Positions 45,192 through 54,270 are shown, counted from the stretch's first letter. The stretch: 64,000 nt of DNA from Nitrospirota bacterium (GCA_021825295.1 JAKAHV010000004.1:52000-115999), one strand, 5' to 3'. Translations and numbers: made by a program. Notes: generated from the letters alone by a model not told the origin.

Positions 45192-46243
45192 TGGAAGCCC
45201 CGATGAATAACGGCATGCCGGATATTGCCCTGGAAAACAATATTGCCCTGGAAAACAGGGGATGCCCCATCGGGTGTGACGGAGGGGATGATATAGTGCT
45301 TTCAGGCCATGACCGTCTCCACGGACTGCCGGGCGAATTTACGCTTGTCAGGTGCCGCCGCTGCGGACTGATGCGCACAAATCCCCGTCCTACCCCGGAG
45401 ACAATCGGACTTTACTATCCTGATGATTACGGCCCCTATCAGGGCACGCGCGTTGACCTCTCGGATGTCTCTTCCCGGCGGCGCGCCTACTCCTATCTGA
45501 AACGCCTGGGGCGCGCGGCGCTTCAGACCAACACCCAGTGCCTGCCGGATTTGCCGCCAGGCCGGATGCTGGAGATCGGCTGCGCTTCCGGCTCCTTTAT
45601 GCACGAGATGGCGGCCAGGGGATGGGAAGTGGAGGGGGTGGAGTTCTCCAGCCATGCCGCCGAATCCGCCAGGGCGCTGGGGTATCCGGTCTACGCGGGC
45701 GCGCTCGAATCCGCTCCGGACCCCGGTAAACCTTATGATCTTGTTGTGGGATGGATGGTGATGGAACACCTGCATGACCCCGTAGGGGCCCTCAGAAAAT
45801 TGCATAAATGGGTAAAGCCCGGCGGCTGGCTGGCCGTCTCGGTGCCAAACGCGGCGGCGCTGGAGTTCAGGTTCTTCAAGACCGCCTGGTACGCCCTGCA
45901 GCTTCCGACGCACCTCTACCATTACACGCCGCGCACGCTCGGACTCGTCCTGCAGAAGGGGGGATGGCGCATGGAAGGTTTAAGGCACCAGCGGGTGATA
46001 AGGAATCTCGTCTCAAGCACGGGCTATCTTCTGCAGGACAGGAAAAAATTGCTGAAATTGGCGGAGTTGCTGGTTGATTTCCCCGAAAGGGCCGGCACGA
46101 AAGGCAAGATGGCGCTGTATCCGTTTGCCTATATCCTGAGCCTCTTTGGACAAACAGGAAGAATGACGGTGTGGGCAAGGCGCAGCGATGATTTAAGCGG
46201 CCCGGGCACGAAAGGCCGGACGAACAGCCTTACCGGTCAGTGA
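45191..46243 (+). CDS. Class I SAM methyltransferase with N-terminal Cys region
   Basis: About 350 residues from the ATG at 45191, which overlaps the previous stop (TGATG). The N-terminus has GCPIGC and LVRCRRCGLMRTNPRP, a zinc-finger-like pattern common in sugar methyltransferases of polysaccharide loci. The SAM-binding LEIGCASGSFMHEMAARG is near residue 128, followed by MEHLHDPVGALRKLHKWVKPGG. Two perfect 18-bp units at 45222-45257 duplicate residues IALENN within the N-terminus. Last gene of the plus-strand block. Confidence 0.82.
   Translation: MEAPMNNGMPDIALENNIALENRGCPIGCDGGDDIVLSGHDRLHGLPGEFTLVRCRRCGLMRTNPRPTPETIGLYYPDDYGPYQGTRVDLSDVSSRRRAYSYLKRLGRAALQTNTQCLPDLPPGRMLEIGCASGSFMHEMAARGWEVEGVEFSSHAAESARALGYPVYAGALESAPDPGKPYDLVVGWMVMEHLHDPVGALRKLHKWVKPGGWLAVSVPNAAALEFRFFKTAWYALQLPTHLYHYTPRTLGLVLQKGGWRMEGLRHQRVIRNLVSSTGYLLQDRKKLLKLAELLVDFPERAGTKGKMALYPFAYILSLFGQTGRMTVWARRSDDLSGPGTKGRTNSLTGQ
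45222..45257 (+). repeat. Two-unit 18-bp tandem repeat in the methyltransferase gene
   Basis: ATATTGCCCTGGAAAACA twice, head to tail, in frame, giving the IALENN duplication. A slippage product; it does not break the frame. Confidence 0.85.
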
Positions 46244-46253
46244 AAGGCATTTT

Positions 46254-47444
46254 CTATCTCTGTAACGTGCGGACTGGAGCCTGGATCATTGTTTTTGTGC
46301 CGTGATCTGTTAATCTTCCAATCTCAGCGCCAAATATCATATTGACTCCCTGCCCCGGGTCGGATGGATCGATCATAAAATCCGCTTTTCTGTTGGCCTC
46401 ATTAAGGTCACCGCCCAAAAAAACTTCCCAGTGTGCTGCATGACTCAGGTGTACGCCGTATCCGTGATTCAATTCTGCAAGCGTACCAATAAAAGTATTC
46501 GCTCCGCCCATATTTATATAAAGTCCGTCCTGTCCATTGTTAATGACCTGAAGGCTTGTGGAGGTGCCGGCATTGGCGTTGGCGGGGTTTAAGTAACTGG
46601 AGTTGTCGTCGTCGATAGTGACCCCATTGCGCCCATTGCCGACAGAAATGACCGAGTCTATCCGCCATTCGTTTTGATTTCCTCCAGGGTTATCTTGTCC
46701 GATCCGTATTCCGTCACGTCCCATTCTTGAGATTCCGATTTTTTCCAAAACAATATTAGTTGCATCAGGACCCGCTACCTGGATGCCGTCTCCGCGATTG
46801 CCATCCTGCCCTTTAAGCCAAAATCGTTCCAGGATAGACCCGGTGCCCGAAACGGATATGGCAGGCCCGTTGAGCCTCGCCGCCTTCAGTATCATTGTAG
46901 CGGCGGTGCCGATGGATCCATAACCGCCTGCACCGTGAAAGAAAATTTTCTTGTATATTCTCACCGTATTGGCAATTAGGTAATTCCCGGAAAGCAACGA
47001 TACTTCCCCTCCATTGGCGGGCAGCGCCGCAATAGCTGAATTTATGGCGCGGCTGTCATCCGCAACCCCGTCGCCTTTTGCTCCCCACCACTGCGGAAAG
47101 ACTTTTTCAACGCTCCCATTGCCGAAACTCACCTCCCCGGGTTTGAACCCGCTGAATACCCGGTACAATCCGGCTGAAAAAGGCCCGTTTATCGCAATCG
47201 TGTGGTTGGCTGTTTTTACGATCGAGCCCCCATGCGCGACAACTATGCCGACATTCGCGGGGACTGCAAGACTTGCTTCGAGTCTTTCCCCAGTGGAAAT
47301 TGTTACAACGCCGCCTGTCCTGGCCGCAGCCTCTACGGCGCTGTTGAGGCTCAGGGGACCACCAGCCGCCAAAACACTCCGGTTCACGGCCGGAGAAAAG
47401 ACAAAAATAATAAGTGCGATTAAAATTTTGATGCCGCGCCTCAT
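46254..47444 (-). CDS. Exported pectate lyase-3-type beta-helix protein, copy 1
   Basis: About 396 residues from the ATG at 47444 (MRRGIKI); the track TTG is five codons earlier. Signal peptide, a short N-domain of repeated strands, then the WWGAKGDGVADDSRAINSAI motif that opens pectate lyase-3/right-handed beta-helix domains in phage tail spikes, epimerases and polysaccharide lyases. Repeats such as NGRNGVTIDDDNSSYLNP and GQDGLYINMGG follow. No catalytic motif I can assign. It might cut, epimerise or bind the exopolysaccharide of this locus. Sister gene at 49326. Confidence 0.75.
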   Translation of the reverse strand: MRRGIKILIALIIFVFSPAVNRSVLAAGGPLSLNSAVEAAARTGGVVTISTGERLEASLAVPANVGIVVAHGGSIVKTANHTIAINGPFSAGLYRVFSGFKPGEVSFGNGSVEKVFPQWWGAKGDGVADDSRAINSAIAALPANGGEVSLLSGNYLIANTVRIYKKIFFHGAGGYGSIGTAATMILKAARLNGPAISVSGTGSILERFWLKGQDGNRGDGIQVAGPDATNIVLEKIGISRMGRDGIRIGQDNPGGNQNEWRIDSVISVGNGRNGVTIDDDNSSYLNPANANAGTSTSLQVINNGQDGLYINMGGANTFIGTLAELNHGYGVHLSHAAHWEVFLGGDLNEANRKADFMIDPSDPGQGVNMIFGAEIGRLTDHGTKTMIQAPVRTLQR

Positions 47445-47495
47445 GCTTTTTTTATACAAGATTCACCGCAATAAAGACAAGCGGGGAGCGACGGT

Positions 47496-47691
47496 GGGCC
47501 TGCGTCAGTTTTGTGGGGCTGGCATCTGCTTGTTCCTGGAGAGAAGCGAAGAGCGTACGGACACGGCGGGCCGCATCTTGACAATGGCTTGATATTCGCC
47601 CTTGGCGGCGGGATTTACGTCCGGAACCGCGCGCTCAAACGGAAGGAGCGGGCAGATACCCGCCTTGCCCCCACAAATCTGACGCAGGCCC
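47496..47691 (+). repeat. Dispersed TIR repeat, family 1, copy B (complete)
   Basis: 196 bases. Left end GGGCCTGCGTCAGTTTTGTG, right end ending CACAAATCTGACGCAGGCCC, so the two ends are inverted repeats of about 23 bases with one or two mismatches. Inside is GTTCCTGGAGAGAAGCGAAG, shared with copies A and D. It fills most of the 305-base gap before the small exported gene; no transposase. Confidence 0.85.
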
Positions 47692-47707
47692 TACCCCGGC
47701 AGGCCAT

Positions 47708-47737
47708 TTGACAGTTATTGGTGGCGTATGGTAAAAA
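47708..47737 (+). promoter_or_regulatory. Candidate sigma-70 promoter
   Basis: TTGACA at 47708, then TAAAAA 18 bases on (GTAAAA at 17). It starts 17 bases outside repeat copy B and lies 29 bases before the start codon of the exported gene at 47766. The -10 match is weak. Confidence 0.45.
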
Positions 47738-47765
47738 TATGCAAACTTTTTTTAGGAGGGACGTT

Positions 47766-48239
47766 ATGCGCAAGCTTTTGTTGGCAGCCTTGCTGGTTTT
47801 CTCCTTGACAGGAGTGGCTTTTGCAGGGGGTGGGGTCAATGTGACGCTGTCCTGCCCGTCTTATGTCCGTTATCTTACTGGCTCCAATACACTCTACGTA
47901 TCCGCCACACTTAGTAATTACGACTGCAGCAACCCCGTTTATGTGCAGAGGTACACCTCCGCGCTTATTGCAAATGGCGGCGGCTCATTCGGCGCGCTCA
48001 GCGTATACGGTCCGTACCCCATGGCATTGTCGTCTCTCGTTTCTGTGCCCGTTGCAACCTGTGACTGTTCCAGCGGCCCTTGCTATCCGACATCTCCCGG
48101 AACGAAGACGATCAGCGGCATTCCAGTTGTGACTATTCCCAACGCTACTGGAAAGATGGCGATAGCTAATATTGAATTCATAACCACCGACGGCAACGCG
48201 AAAGGCAGCGGCACCTGCATGGTAAGCATCCAGCCATAA
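47766..48239 (+). CDS. Small exported protein, unknown function
   Basis: About 157 residues from the ATG at 47766 (MRKLLLA), with AGGAGGG upstream; the track start is 16 codons early. Clear signal peptide ending VAFAGG. The mature part has seven cysteines (LSCPSY, NYDCSN, ATCDCSSGPC, GTCMVS), probably disulfide-bonded, with Ser/Thr/Tyr-rich beta strands. It has its own promoter, strong ribosome site and terminator, so it may be well expressed. No family recognised. Confidence 0.7.
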   Translation: MRKLLLAALLVFSLTGVAFAGGGVNVTLSCPSYVRYLTGSNTLYVSATLSNYDCSNPVYVQRYTSALIANGGGSFGALSVYGPYPMALSSLVSVPVATCDCSSGPCYPTSPGTKTISGIPVVTIPNATGKMAIANIEFITTDGNAKGSGTCMVSIQP

Positions 48240-48278
48240 GTTTTTTTGAAATAAGATAAAATATCGTCTGATCGGAGA

Positions 48279-48306
48279 GGGTGCCCCCTGGGCACCCGTC
48301 TTTTTT
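48279..48306 (+). terminator. Rho-independent terminator
   Basis: GGGTGCCC, loop CCT, GGGCACCC, then GTCTTTTTT. It ends the exported-protein gene only five bases before the ATG of the LptC-like gene, so that gene needs either read-through or a promoter within the hairpin region. Confidence 0.88.
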
Positions 48307-48310
48307 GGGG

Positions 48311-49282
48311 ATGCCGTATAAAAGATTGATATTCGGGTGCATCCTTCTGGTTTTTTCCGCCGGAGCGCTCTTTTTCGCGGTCCCCAGGCATGCCTCCAAC
48401 GAAGGCATGCACTCCCAGCCGCCTCATGCCCGCGCGCCTCGTGATTTCGACAGTTTCAGGATCAACGATCTCTCCATGGTCGAGAAAAAAGGTAACAGCG
48501 TCCTTTTCTCCCTCAGCGCGAAACAGGTCGTCCACAGGAAAAGGCGCAACGATTTTTTTGTCTACAACAATATCAAGGAGATTTACATGCGGGATGTCCG
48601 GCTGGACATCTATCCCGGCACGGCGGAGGTCACGGCGGCGGTCACGGCGGGGGCGGACCATACGGTGAAACAGATTGCCCCCGCCCGTCCGCGCCGCGCA
48701 ACGGAAAGGCCACGTTTTGTAAAGAAAGACATCTCCATCCCCGCGAAGGACATCGGCGGCATTTTCCATAATTTGAGCGATTCCACGCCAATCAAACGGT
48801 ATCTGAGCGGCCATCCCGATATCGATTTGAACCTGCTGTCACGGCTCCTGATGGAAAATATGGTGATGGTTTTTCATCTTGGAGACGGCAAAACGCTGTC
48901 CATCAGCGCGGGGGGGGCCATATTGAACCTGGATGATCTCCAGAACATGATATTCATAGACAATGTCGTAATCACCGGATCGGACGGCTATAGAATTGAA
49001 ACTGACAAGTGCATATGGTCCAGGAAATTCCACGGCATATTGTTCCCCCACGGATACACTGCCAGCAGAAGAGAGGTGCATGGCGGTCATTTTTTCCTTG
49101 TGAGCCGGGGCGGTGTTCTTAGCCGGACCGCCCATGTCCCGAAGGTAAATTACGTAGACCTGCTGGGGCAAAGGGAAAAGGAGCTTATTGACAGGCTGGG
49201 CAAATACCTCCCGGGTTATCTTCAGCTCATTCTGAAAAGCAGAGAGGAGTTTTTAGGCGCGTCATCGAAGCCGGCGCTTTAA
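48311..49282 (+). CDS. LptC-like periplasmic protein
   Basis: About 323 residues from the ATG at 48311 (MPYKRLIFG); the track GTG at 48281 is inside the terminator stem. One N-terminal membrane helix, then strands with the LptC/LptA flavour: FRINDLSMVEKKGNSVLFSL and KQVVHRKRRNDFFVYNNIKE. The second half includes VVITGSDGYRIETDKCIW, which resembles LptC-type jelly-roll steps. It is longer than LptC (about 190 residues) and could hold two such modules. Role in moving lipid-linked glycan is inference. Confidence 0.5.
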   Translation: MPYKRLIFGCILLVFSAGALFFAVPRHASNEGMHSQPPHARAPRDFDSFRINDLSMVEKKGNSVLFSLSAKQVVHRKRRNDFFVYNNIKEIYMRDVRLDIYPGTAEVTAAVTAGADHTVKQIAPARPRRATERPRFVKKDISIPAKDIGGIFHNLSDSTPIKRYLSGHPDIDLNLLSRLLMENMVMVFHLGDGKTLSISAGGAILNLDDLQNMIFIDNVVITGSDGYRIETDKCIWSRKFHGILFPHGYTASRREVHGGHFFLVSRGGVLSRTAHVPKVNYVDLLGQREKELIDRLGKYLPGYLQLILKSREEFLGASSKPAL

Positions 49283-49325
49283 TTTTTTAAAAACGCGGCC
49301 TTTCTCCCTGGCCGGGTTTCACTGA

Positions 49326-50594
49326 CTAAGGCGCGGCCTGGACCACGGTGTCCGCGCCGTTGTCTATGAATTTTCCCGTATCGGAGCCGAATATCATATT
49401 GCCGCCCTGCCCCGGATAGGAGGCATCGATGATAAAATCCGCCGCCGTATTGCCCTCGTTCATGTCGCCGCCGAAAAAGGCCTCCCAGTGGGCCGCGGGG
49501 CCCAAATGCACGCCATACCGCCGGTTCCTTTCGGCAAGAGTGCCCATGAATGAGTTCGCCCCTCCCATATTTATATAGAGGCCGTCCTGCCTGTTGCTGA
49601 TGGCCTGCAAGTTTATGGAGGTCCCGGAATTGGCGTTGGCGGGGTTTAGGTAACTGGAGTTGTCGTCGTCGATAGTGACCCCGTTGCGGCCGTTGGCGAC
49701 AGAGATGACCGTATCAATCCGCCATCCGTTTTGATTGCCTCCCGGGGCGTCCTGTCCGATCCGTATTCCGTCTCGGCCCTGGTTGGCGACTGCCAGGTCC
49801 CTCAGGACAACTCTTCCGGCATCCGCCCCCGCCACTACAATGCCGTCGCCGCCATTGCCGCTTTCGCCTGTCAGCCAGAATCTCTCCAGGACGCATGCGT
49901 CCGCGGCAACGGATATCCCCGGCCCGTTGAGAGCGGACGCCTTTGTTATTGTCGTGGCGGCATTGCCTCCCGAGGTGTATCCGCCGTCCCCGTGGAAAAA
50001 AACCTTTTTGTTTATTCTCACTGTATTGGCTATCAGGTAATTTCCAGCCGCCAAAGATATTTCCCCGCCATAGGCCGGCAGGGCGGCGACTGCCGAATTT
50101 ATTGCCCCGCTGTCATCCGCGACGCCATCTCCCCGTGCTCCCCACCACTCCGCATAGACTTCCTGGACGTTGCCTTCCCCGAATGTGATGTCGCCGGCCC
50201 TAAACCCGCTGAATACCTGGTAAAGCCCGGCAGAAAACGGGCCGTTTATGGTCAGCTTATAGTTGGAGGTATTGATAATCGAACCTCCGTTTTCAATGAC
50301 CAGCGAGATATTGGACGGCACTACCAGGTCCGCGGTAAGCGTTTGCGGACTGGAAACCGTGATGGTGATATTCGCCGACGCCGCGTTGGCAACGGCCGCG
50401 TTGATGCTGGGGTAGTCTCCGGCGTTTACCGGGCCGCTCAGGCCGGCAACAGGGTCGGCGGCGGGACTTTGACCGTCCCCACCGCAGCCGGTCAGGACAA
50501 GAAGCGGGCTGAAGGCAAAAAACAATAGGGCAACGGCGGCAAGGACATCGTGCCTGTTTTGATTTTTTCTCGCGGCATAAGAAACGTTCAGCAT
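49326..50594 (-). CDS. Pectate lyase-3-type beta-helix lipoprotein, copy 2
   Basis: About 422 residues from the ATG at 50594 (MLNVSYAARK), GAGG upstream. Lipobox LVLTGC near residue 37, so this sister is lipid-anchored whereas copy 1 (46254) is not. WWGARGDGVADDSGAINSAV is followed by beta-helix repeats. The NGRNGVTIDDDNSSYLNPAN segment and others are near-identical to copy 1 even at the DNA level, suggesting recent duplication or gene conversion. Substrate unknown; probably acts on the locus polysaccharide at the cell surface. The gap to 50855 has a hairpin GGAAACACGGCAGTGTTTCC (50775-50794) and nothing else clear. Confidence 0.75.
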   Translation of the reverse strand: MLNVSYAARKNQNRHDVLAAVALLFFAFSPLLVLTGCGGDGQSPAADPVAGLSGPVNAGDYPSINAAVANAASANITITVSSPQTLTADLVVPSNISLVIENGGSIINTSNYKLTINGPFSAGLYQVFSGFRAGDITFGEGNVQEVYAEWWGARGDGVADDSGAINSAVAALPAYGGEISLAAGNYLIANTVRINKKVFFHGDGGYTSGGNAATTITKASALNGPGISVAADACVLERFWLTGESGNGGDGIVVAGADAGRVVLRDLAVANQGRDGIRIGQDAPGGNQNGWRIDTVISVANGRNGVTIDDDNSSYLNPANANSGTSINLQAISNRQDGLYINMGGANSFMGTLAERNRRYGVHLGPAAHWEAFFGGDMNEGNTAADFIIDASYPGQGGNMIFGSDTGKFIDNGADTVVQAAP

Positions 50595-50855
50595 GCAGGC
50601 CTCGCAAAGGGGAATCCCCGGTTTATGCTGCAAAGCCGCCCAGTGAAAGATGGAAAAGTGAAGATCGCCTGCCCATGAAATACGCAAGAAAAATGCCCGC
50701 CAATTAACCTGCTGATAAAACGGTTTTTTTCAGGAAGGGGCGGCAGGCGCAACCGGAAAACCTGTTTCCTTTGGAAACACGGCAGTGTTTCCTTTTGGCC
50801 CGGAATCAACGGGTTGGATTTTTGCCTCTGTTATAATTACGAATAAATCAAAAAT

Positions 50856-51602
50856 ATGATGTTTACCTTTAAAAAAGTCATATCGCCTTTTCTGCTTCCG
50901 CCCGGGATATTTGTCCTCATCCTGATAGGCTCCGGGATTTTTCTGTCAAGGAAAGACCGGAAGGCCGGGATACTGAATATCGCTGTCGGCTTTTTGATTT
51001 GGCTTTTGTCCATCGCCCCCGTTTCAGACGCCCTGATGAGGGGGCTTGAGGGCGGCTTAACGGTCCCGGCGCACCCCAGGGGCGATGTGATAATCCTTCT
51101 TGGCGGCGGCTTGTCCGGCAATGAGCCCTCGGCCGGGACACTTGTGAGGATAGTGGCCGCGGTTAGACTCTACAAGGTCCTGCGCGTGCCGGTCATAGTG
51201 TCCGCCGGCGCCGTCCATCCCTGGGGAAAAGCCGAGGCCCCGGCAGACGCGCGGGTGCTGAGGGAGCTGGGCGTGCCGGCCAAAAGGATAATCCTTGAGG
51301 ACAGGAGCAGGGACACCCTTGAAAACGCCCGGTATTCGAAGGAAATATGCGGGGAATATCATTTCAGGAGGCCGGTTCTGGTCACTTCCGCGTATCACAT
51401 GAAACGCGCCCTGATGAGCTTCAGATATGTGAAAATGCATGATGTGGGCTATTACCCGGCGGATTTAACGGGGAAGGGGAGAGTATACGGCTGGGCGGAT
51501 TATCTGCCCCACGATCTTGACGACTCCAGCGCAGCGCTTCATGAATACCTGGGGCTTTTTTATCTAAAATTCTTTCCGGGGCGGCTTGTCGGGGCCGGTT
51601 AA
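50856..51602 (+). CDS. ElyC/SanA/YdcF-type (DUF218) envelope protein
   Basis: 248 residues: two N-terminal membrane helices, then the DUF218 domain with DVIILLGGG near residue 77, SAGAV near 113, and ILEDRSRDTLENARYS near 147, followed by VTSAYHMKRAL. ElyC of E. coli affects peptidoglycan assembly and undecaprenyl-carrier use; the link to the polysaccharide locus would fit that. Exact activity unknown. Its 3' end overlaps the convergent stress-protein gene by four bases. Confidence 0.82.
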   Translation: MMFTFKKVISPFLLPPGIFVLILIGSGIFLSRKDRKAGILNIAVGFLIWLLSIAPVSDALMRGLEGGLTVPAHPRGDVIILLGGGLSGNEPSAGTLVRIVAAVRLYKVLRVPVIVSAGAVHPWGKAEAPADARVLRELGVPAKRIILEDRSRDTLENARYSKEICGEYHFRRPVLVTSAYHMKRALMSFRYVKMHDVGYYPADLTGKGRVYGWADYLPHDLDDSSAALHEYLGLFYLKFFPGRLVGAG

Positions 51603-52498
51603 TCCTCGCACATCTTGCCGATTAAAACCGGGCATTTCGAGTGTGAAAGCACGTTTCTTGAAACGCTGCCCATCATCCCCCTGATCCCGGTCAGCCCGCG
51701 GCACCCTACGGCTATCAGGTCGGCTTTCATGGCCTCGGATGCCGCCAGTATTTCGGCGGTGGGATCGCCTTCCGCCGATAAGACCTCCGTTTTCCGGAAC
51801 CTGCCGCTTAAATAATCCCGGGCCTGCCCGGCAATCCTTCCGGATTCCGCGCGCTCCGATTCCCTCGCCTTTTCCATGACCGCGATAAACCTTTCGTTGA
51901 TTTCGGGGGTAAAGGCCGGCATGTACATGTCCAGAAAGACCGGCTTCATCACGTTTAATACCGTAATTTCGGAGTTGCCCGGAAACGGCATCGAGGATAA
52001 AAATTTCATGGTGGAAACCGAGTATTCGGAGCCGTCAGTGGCGAATAGTATTTTCATCCCGCCCGGCCTGACACTCAGGGGCAGCCTGGTGACGAGGACG
52101 GGTATCGGGGATTTTATGGCGACTGCCCTGGTCACGCTGCCAAGGAGGATTGATTCGACGCCTCCCATTCCCCTTGCGCCCATGACGATCAGGTCCATGC
52201 CGGCCTCCGCCGCCCTCCCCATAATGGTCTGGCTGGCTGGACCTTCGGCGACAGCGGTGCTGATTTTCGCCTTCACGGGGCCGAGTATGCTCAGCGCGGA
52301 ATCCAGGACCCTGGGCACGAACAATCTTTTGATCTCTTTTATGGCTTCCCGGTAGGACTTCTCATCGTAAAGGAAACGGCTCCAGTAAAGCGCATGGAAC
52401 ACGGTTATTTCGTCGTCCTCCGACAAATTCAGAAAGGTCAAAAAACCGGCCGCGCCTTCCGAATATTTTGAGCCATCGACGGCAAGCAATATTTTCAT
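51599..52498 (-). CDS. Tandem-domain universal stress protein
   Basis: 299 residues with two UspA domains. Domain 1 opens MKILLAVDGSKYSEGA and has the nucleotide loop GARGMGGVESILLGSVTRA near residue 108. Domain 2 opens MKILFATDGSEYS near 150 and has GCRGLTGIRGMMGSVSRNV near 268. Both loops keep the GX2GX9G(S/T) ATP-binding pattern. ATGA overlap with the HAD gene ties it to the kinase-HAD operon upstream. Precise signal unknown. Confidence 0.9.
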   Translation of the reverse strand: MKILLAVDGSKYSEGAAGFLTFLNLSEDDEITVFHALYWSRFLYDEKSYREAIKEIKRLFVPRVLDSALSILGPVKAKISTAVAEGPASQTIMGRAAEAGMDLIVMGARGMGGVESILLGSVTRAVAIKSPIPVLVTRLPLSVRPGGMKILFATDGSEYSVSTMKFLSSMPFPGNSEITVLNVMKPVFLDMYMPAFTPEINERFIAVMEKARESERAESGRIAGQARDYLSGRFRKTEVLSAEGDPTAEILAASEAMKADLIAVGCRGLTGIRGMMGSVSRNVLSHSKCPVLIGKMCED

Positions 52499-53211
52499 GT
52501 TAGTATCGCATCCACCAGCCTCTCCAGATCGGAATAATCGTTAAACCTGCCGTCCGGCCTGTAGGAAACAGACGGCTCGTTGCCGCCCCTGAAGAGGACG
52601 CACTTCATGCCGGCCGCCCTGGCGCCTCTGAGGTCCTTCTCCGGGTTGTCGCCCACATAAACGGCGTCCTCCGGCCGGACCTGGAGGCTTTTCAGCGCCA
52701 TCTCGAACAGCCTGGGGTCCGGCTTTTTATACCCCAAACGGGACGACAGCACGCGCGTCTTGAAGAACCTTGTAAACCCGAGCATCTCCATCTCCGTGTC
52801 GGTGAAGACCCACTGAGCGTCCGATACGGCCGCCACCCGGTACCGCCGGGACAACCTCGATATCGCGTCGTGGGCCCCGGGGAACGCCCCGAAGCGCTTT
52901 CTGGACAGCGACCTGAAGAGCATTGCTATGGCGCTTATGGCCGGCTTTCCGTAATTGCCCCGCCCGTACCTGTCCATGATGGAGCGGAAGATATTGTAAA
53001 CGTTTACCTCCGGGTATTGCTGCAGGCTCTGCCCCAGGCTTATCCTGACCTCCTCGACGTATGCCTTCCTCAGCTCCTCGGGCTGTATCCGGACCATGTA
53101 GTAAGACAGGTACTGGGAAAGCACGCCGTAGAGCCAGGGGTCCTGCTCGTCCGTCTGGATATCGATGAGCGTGCCGTAGAGGTCAAAGATGACGGCCTTC
53201 CTCCTTGTCAT
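52495..53211 (-). CDS. HAD-superfamily hydrolase
   Basis: About 238 residues from the ATG at 53211 (MTRRKAVIFDLYGTLID), coupled by ATGA to the kinase gene. Motif I DLYGTLID, motif II VSDAQ, the Lys region KKPDPRLFE and motif IV YVGDNPEKDLRGARAAG are all present; the cap is the helical type of phosphoglycolate-phosphatase/haloacid-dehalogenase relatives. Substrate unknown, but pairing with a kinase-like partner suggests a shared small molecule. Confidence 0.88.
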   Translation of the reverse strand: MTRRKAVIFDLYGTLIDIQTDEQDPWLYGVLSQYLSYYMVRIQPEELRKAYVEEVRISLGQSLQQYPEVNVYNIFRSIMDRYGRGNYGKPAISAIAMLFRSLSRKRFGAFPGAHDAISRLSRRYRVAAVSDAQWVFTDTEMEMLGFTRFFKTRVLSSRLGYKKPDPRLFEMALKSLQVRPEDAVYVGDNPEKDLRGARAAGMKCVLFRGGNEPSVSYRPDGRFNDYSDLERLVDAILT

Positions 53212-54221
53212 ATCCGGAGCCCCCATTTCAGGCAGCTCATCGCCTCCAGGGCTATCGTGCGTCTGTATTGGCTGCCCAGGTAGCCGTTTCTCGCTATCCT
53301 GAATTCGGCCAGGGCCATGTAGAAGGGGTTTCTCCGGGCAGTCCTGAGGAAGGCCTTGTCCTTTTCCTTCGGATCGGCGGGCTTCGAATAGGACCTCAGG
53401 AAATGCGAGATATAGGGCTCGGCGGCGGAGGGGTCCCCCGTCCTCCAGAGGAAGGCGTGCTTCAGTTCCCCGCAGACCATGCCCGCGTCGAAGACAGGGT
53501 CCGCGTTTTTCATCCTCTCCAGGTCTATCGCGACGACGTCCCCGCTTTCCGTAAAGAGAAAATTTGTCGGGGTGGCGTCACCGTGGACTATCGAGCTGCG
53601 GGCCCGGGCCAAAAACGGCCGTTTAAGCCATTTCTCCACCAGCCGGAGCACGCCGGACATTTCCCTGCGGCTGAGGACCTGCTGCCTGACCAGCTTTGAG
53701 ACTACCTTGCTGTAATGCGCGAGCACCGGGGCCAAATCCACGAGCGCGCCGTCCCTGGTCCGGCTGTGAAGGGCGGAAAGAAACGATGCCAGTTTTCCCA
53801 GGGCAACGACGAGAGGGTTATGCCCCTTTCCGCTGCCGGCGGCCTTTTCCAGGAAATAGTCCAGGCTCCTGCCGCTAATGAACTCCTCCGTGAGGGCAAG
53901 GCCTATATTTTCATCCCTGCTTATGGGTCGCACTACATAGTGGGGAGAAGCATCGAATCCGTACCGGCGCAACTGGCAGAGCTTGTCGAACTCCCCCTTT
54001 ATCCTCAATGCCCTTCCGGATGCGGAGTCGCCGGGCTTGAAGAACTTGCCGATGATCGCCGTCCGGGACTTCTCTTCGGTGTACTTGTACACCTTGTCCA
54101 GGGAGATGAGGTCCACATGGAAGACGGGGTCTCTGACAGACGGGCAGACATCCGCATATAGGATATCATAGAGCGGGTCCGAGCGCTTCAGGGTTCCCAG
54201 ATAACATGGCTCCATCTTCAT
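53208..54221 (-). CDS. Aminoglycoside-phosphotransferase-like kinase
   Basis: About 337 residues. The ATG at 54221 (MKMEPCYLG) is preferred; the track start extends into repeat copy C. Protein-kinase-like fold with catalytic loop VHGDATPTNFLF near residue 218 and metal-binding AIDLERMKNADP near 236. The ALTEEFISGRSLDYFL hinge region is also visible. Such enzymes phosphorylate small hydroxylated molecules or lipids; the substrate here is unknown. First gene of a three-gene overlapping operon with HAD and Usp. Confidence 0.82.
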   Translation of the reverse strand: MKMEPCYLGTLKRSDPLYDILYADVCPSVRDPVFHVDLISLDKVYKYTEEKSRTAIIGKFFKPGDSASGRALRIKGEFDKLCQLRRYGFDASPHYVVRPISRDENIGLALTEEFISGRSLDYFLEKAAGSGKGHNPLVVALGKLASFLSALHSRTRDGALVDLAPVLAHYSKVVSKLVRQQVLSRREMSGVLRLVEKWLKRPFLARARSSIVHGDATPTNFLFTESGDVVAIDLERMKNADPVFDAGMVCGELKHAFLWRTGDPSAAEPYISHFLRSYSKPADPKEKDKAFLRTARRNPFYMALAEFRIARNGYLGSQYRRTIALEAMSCLKWGLRI

Positions 54222-54270
54222 TGAAATTCTATCACTAAAAACCGGGCTTGGCATCCGGCCGGGAGACCTC

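Noticed and set aside
50595-50855. Cyclic di-GMP (GEMM) riboswitch upstream of the beta-helix lipoprotein
   Set aside because: GCAAAGCC-like pieces and a hairpin are present, but the conserved GEMM core and spacing are not.
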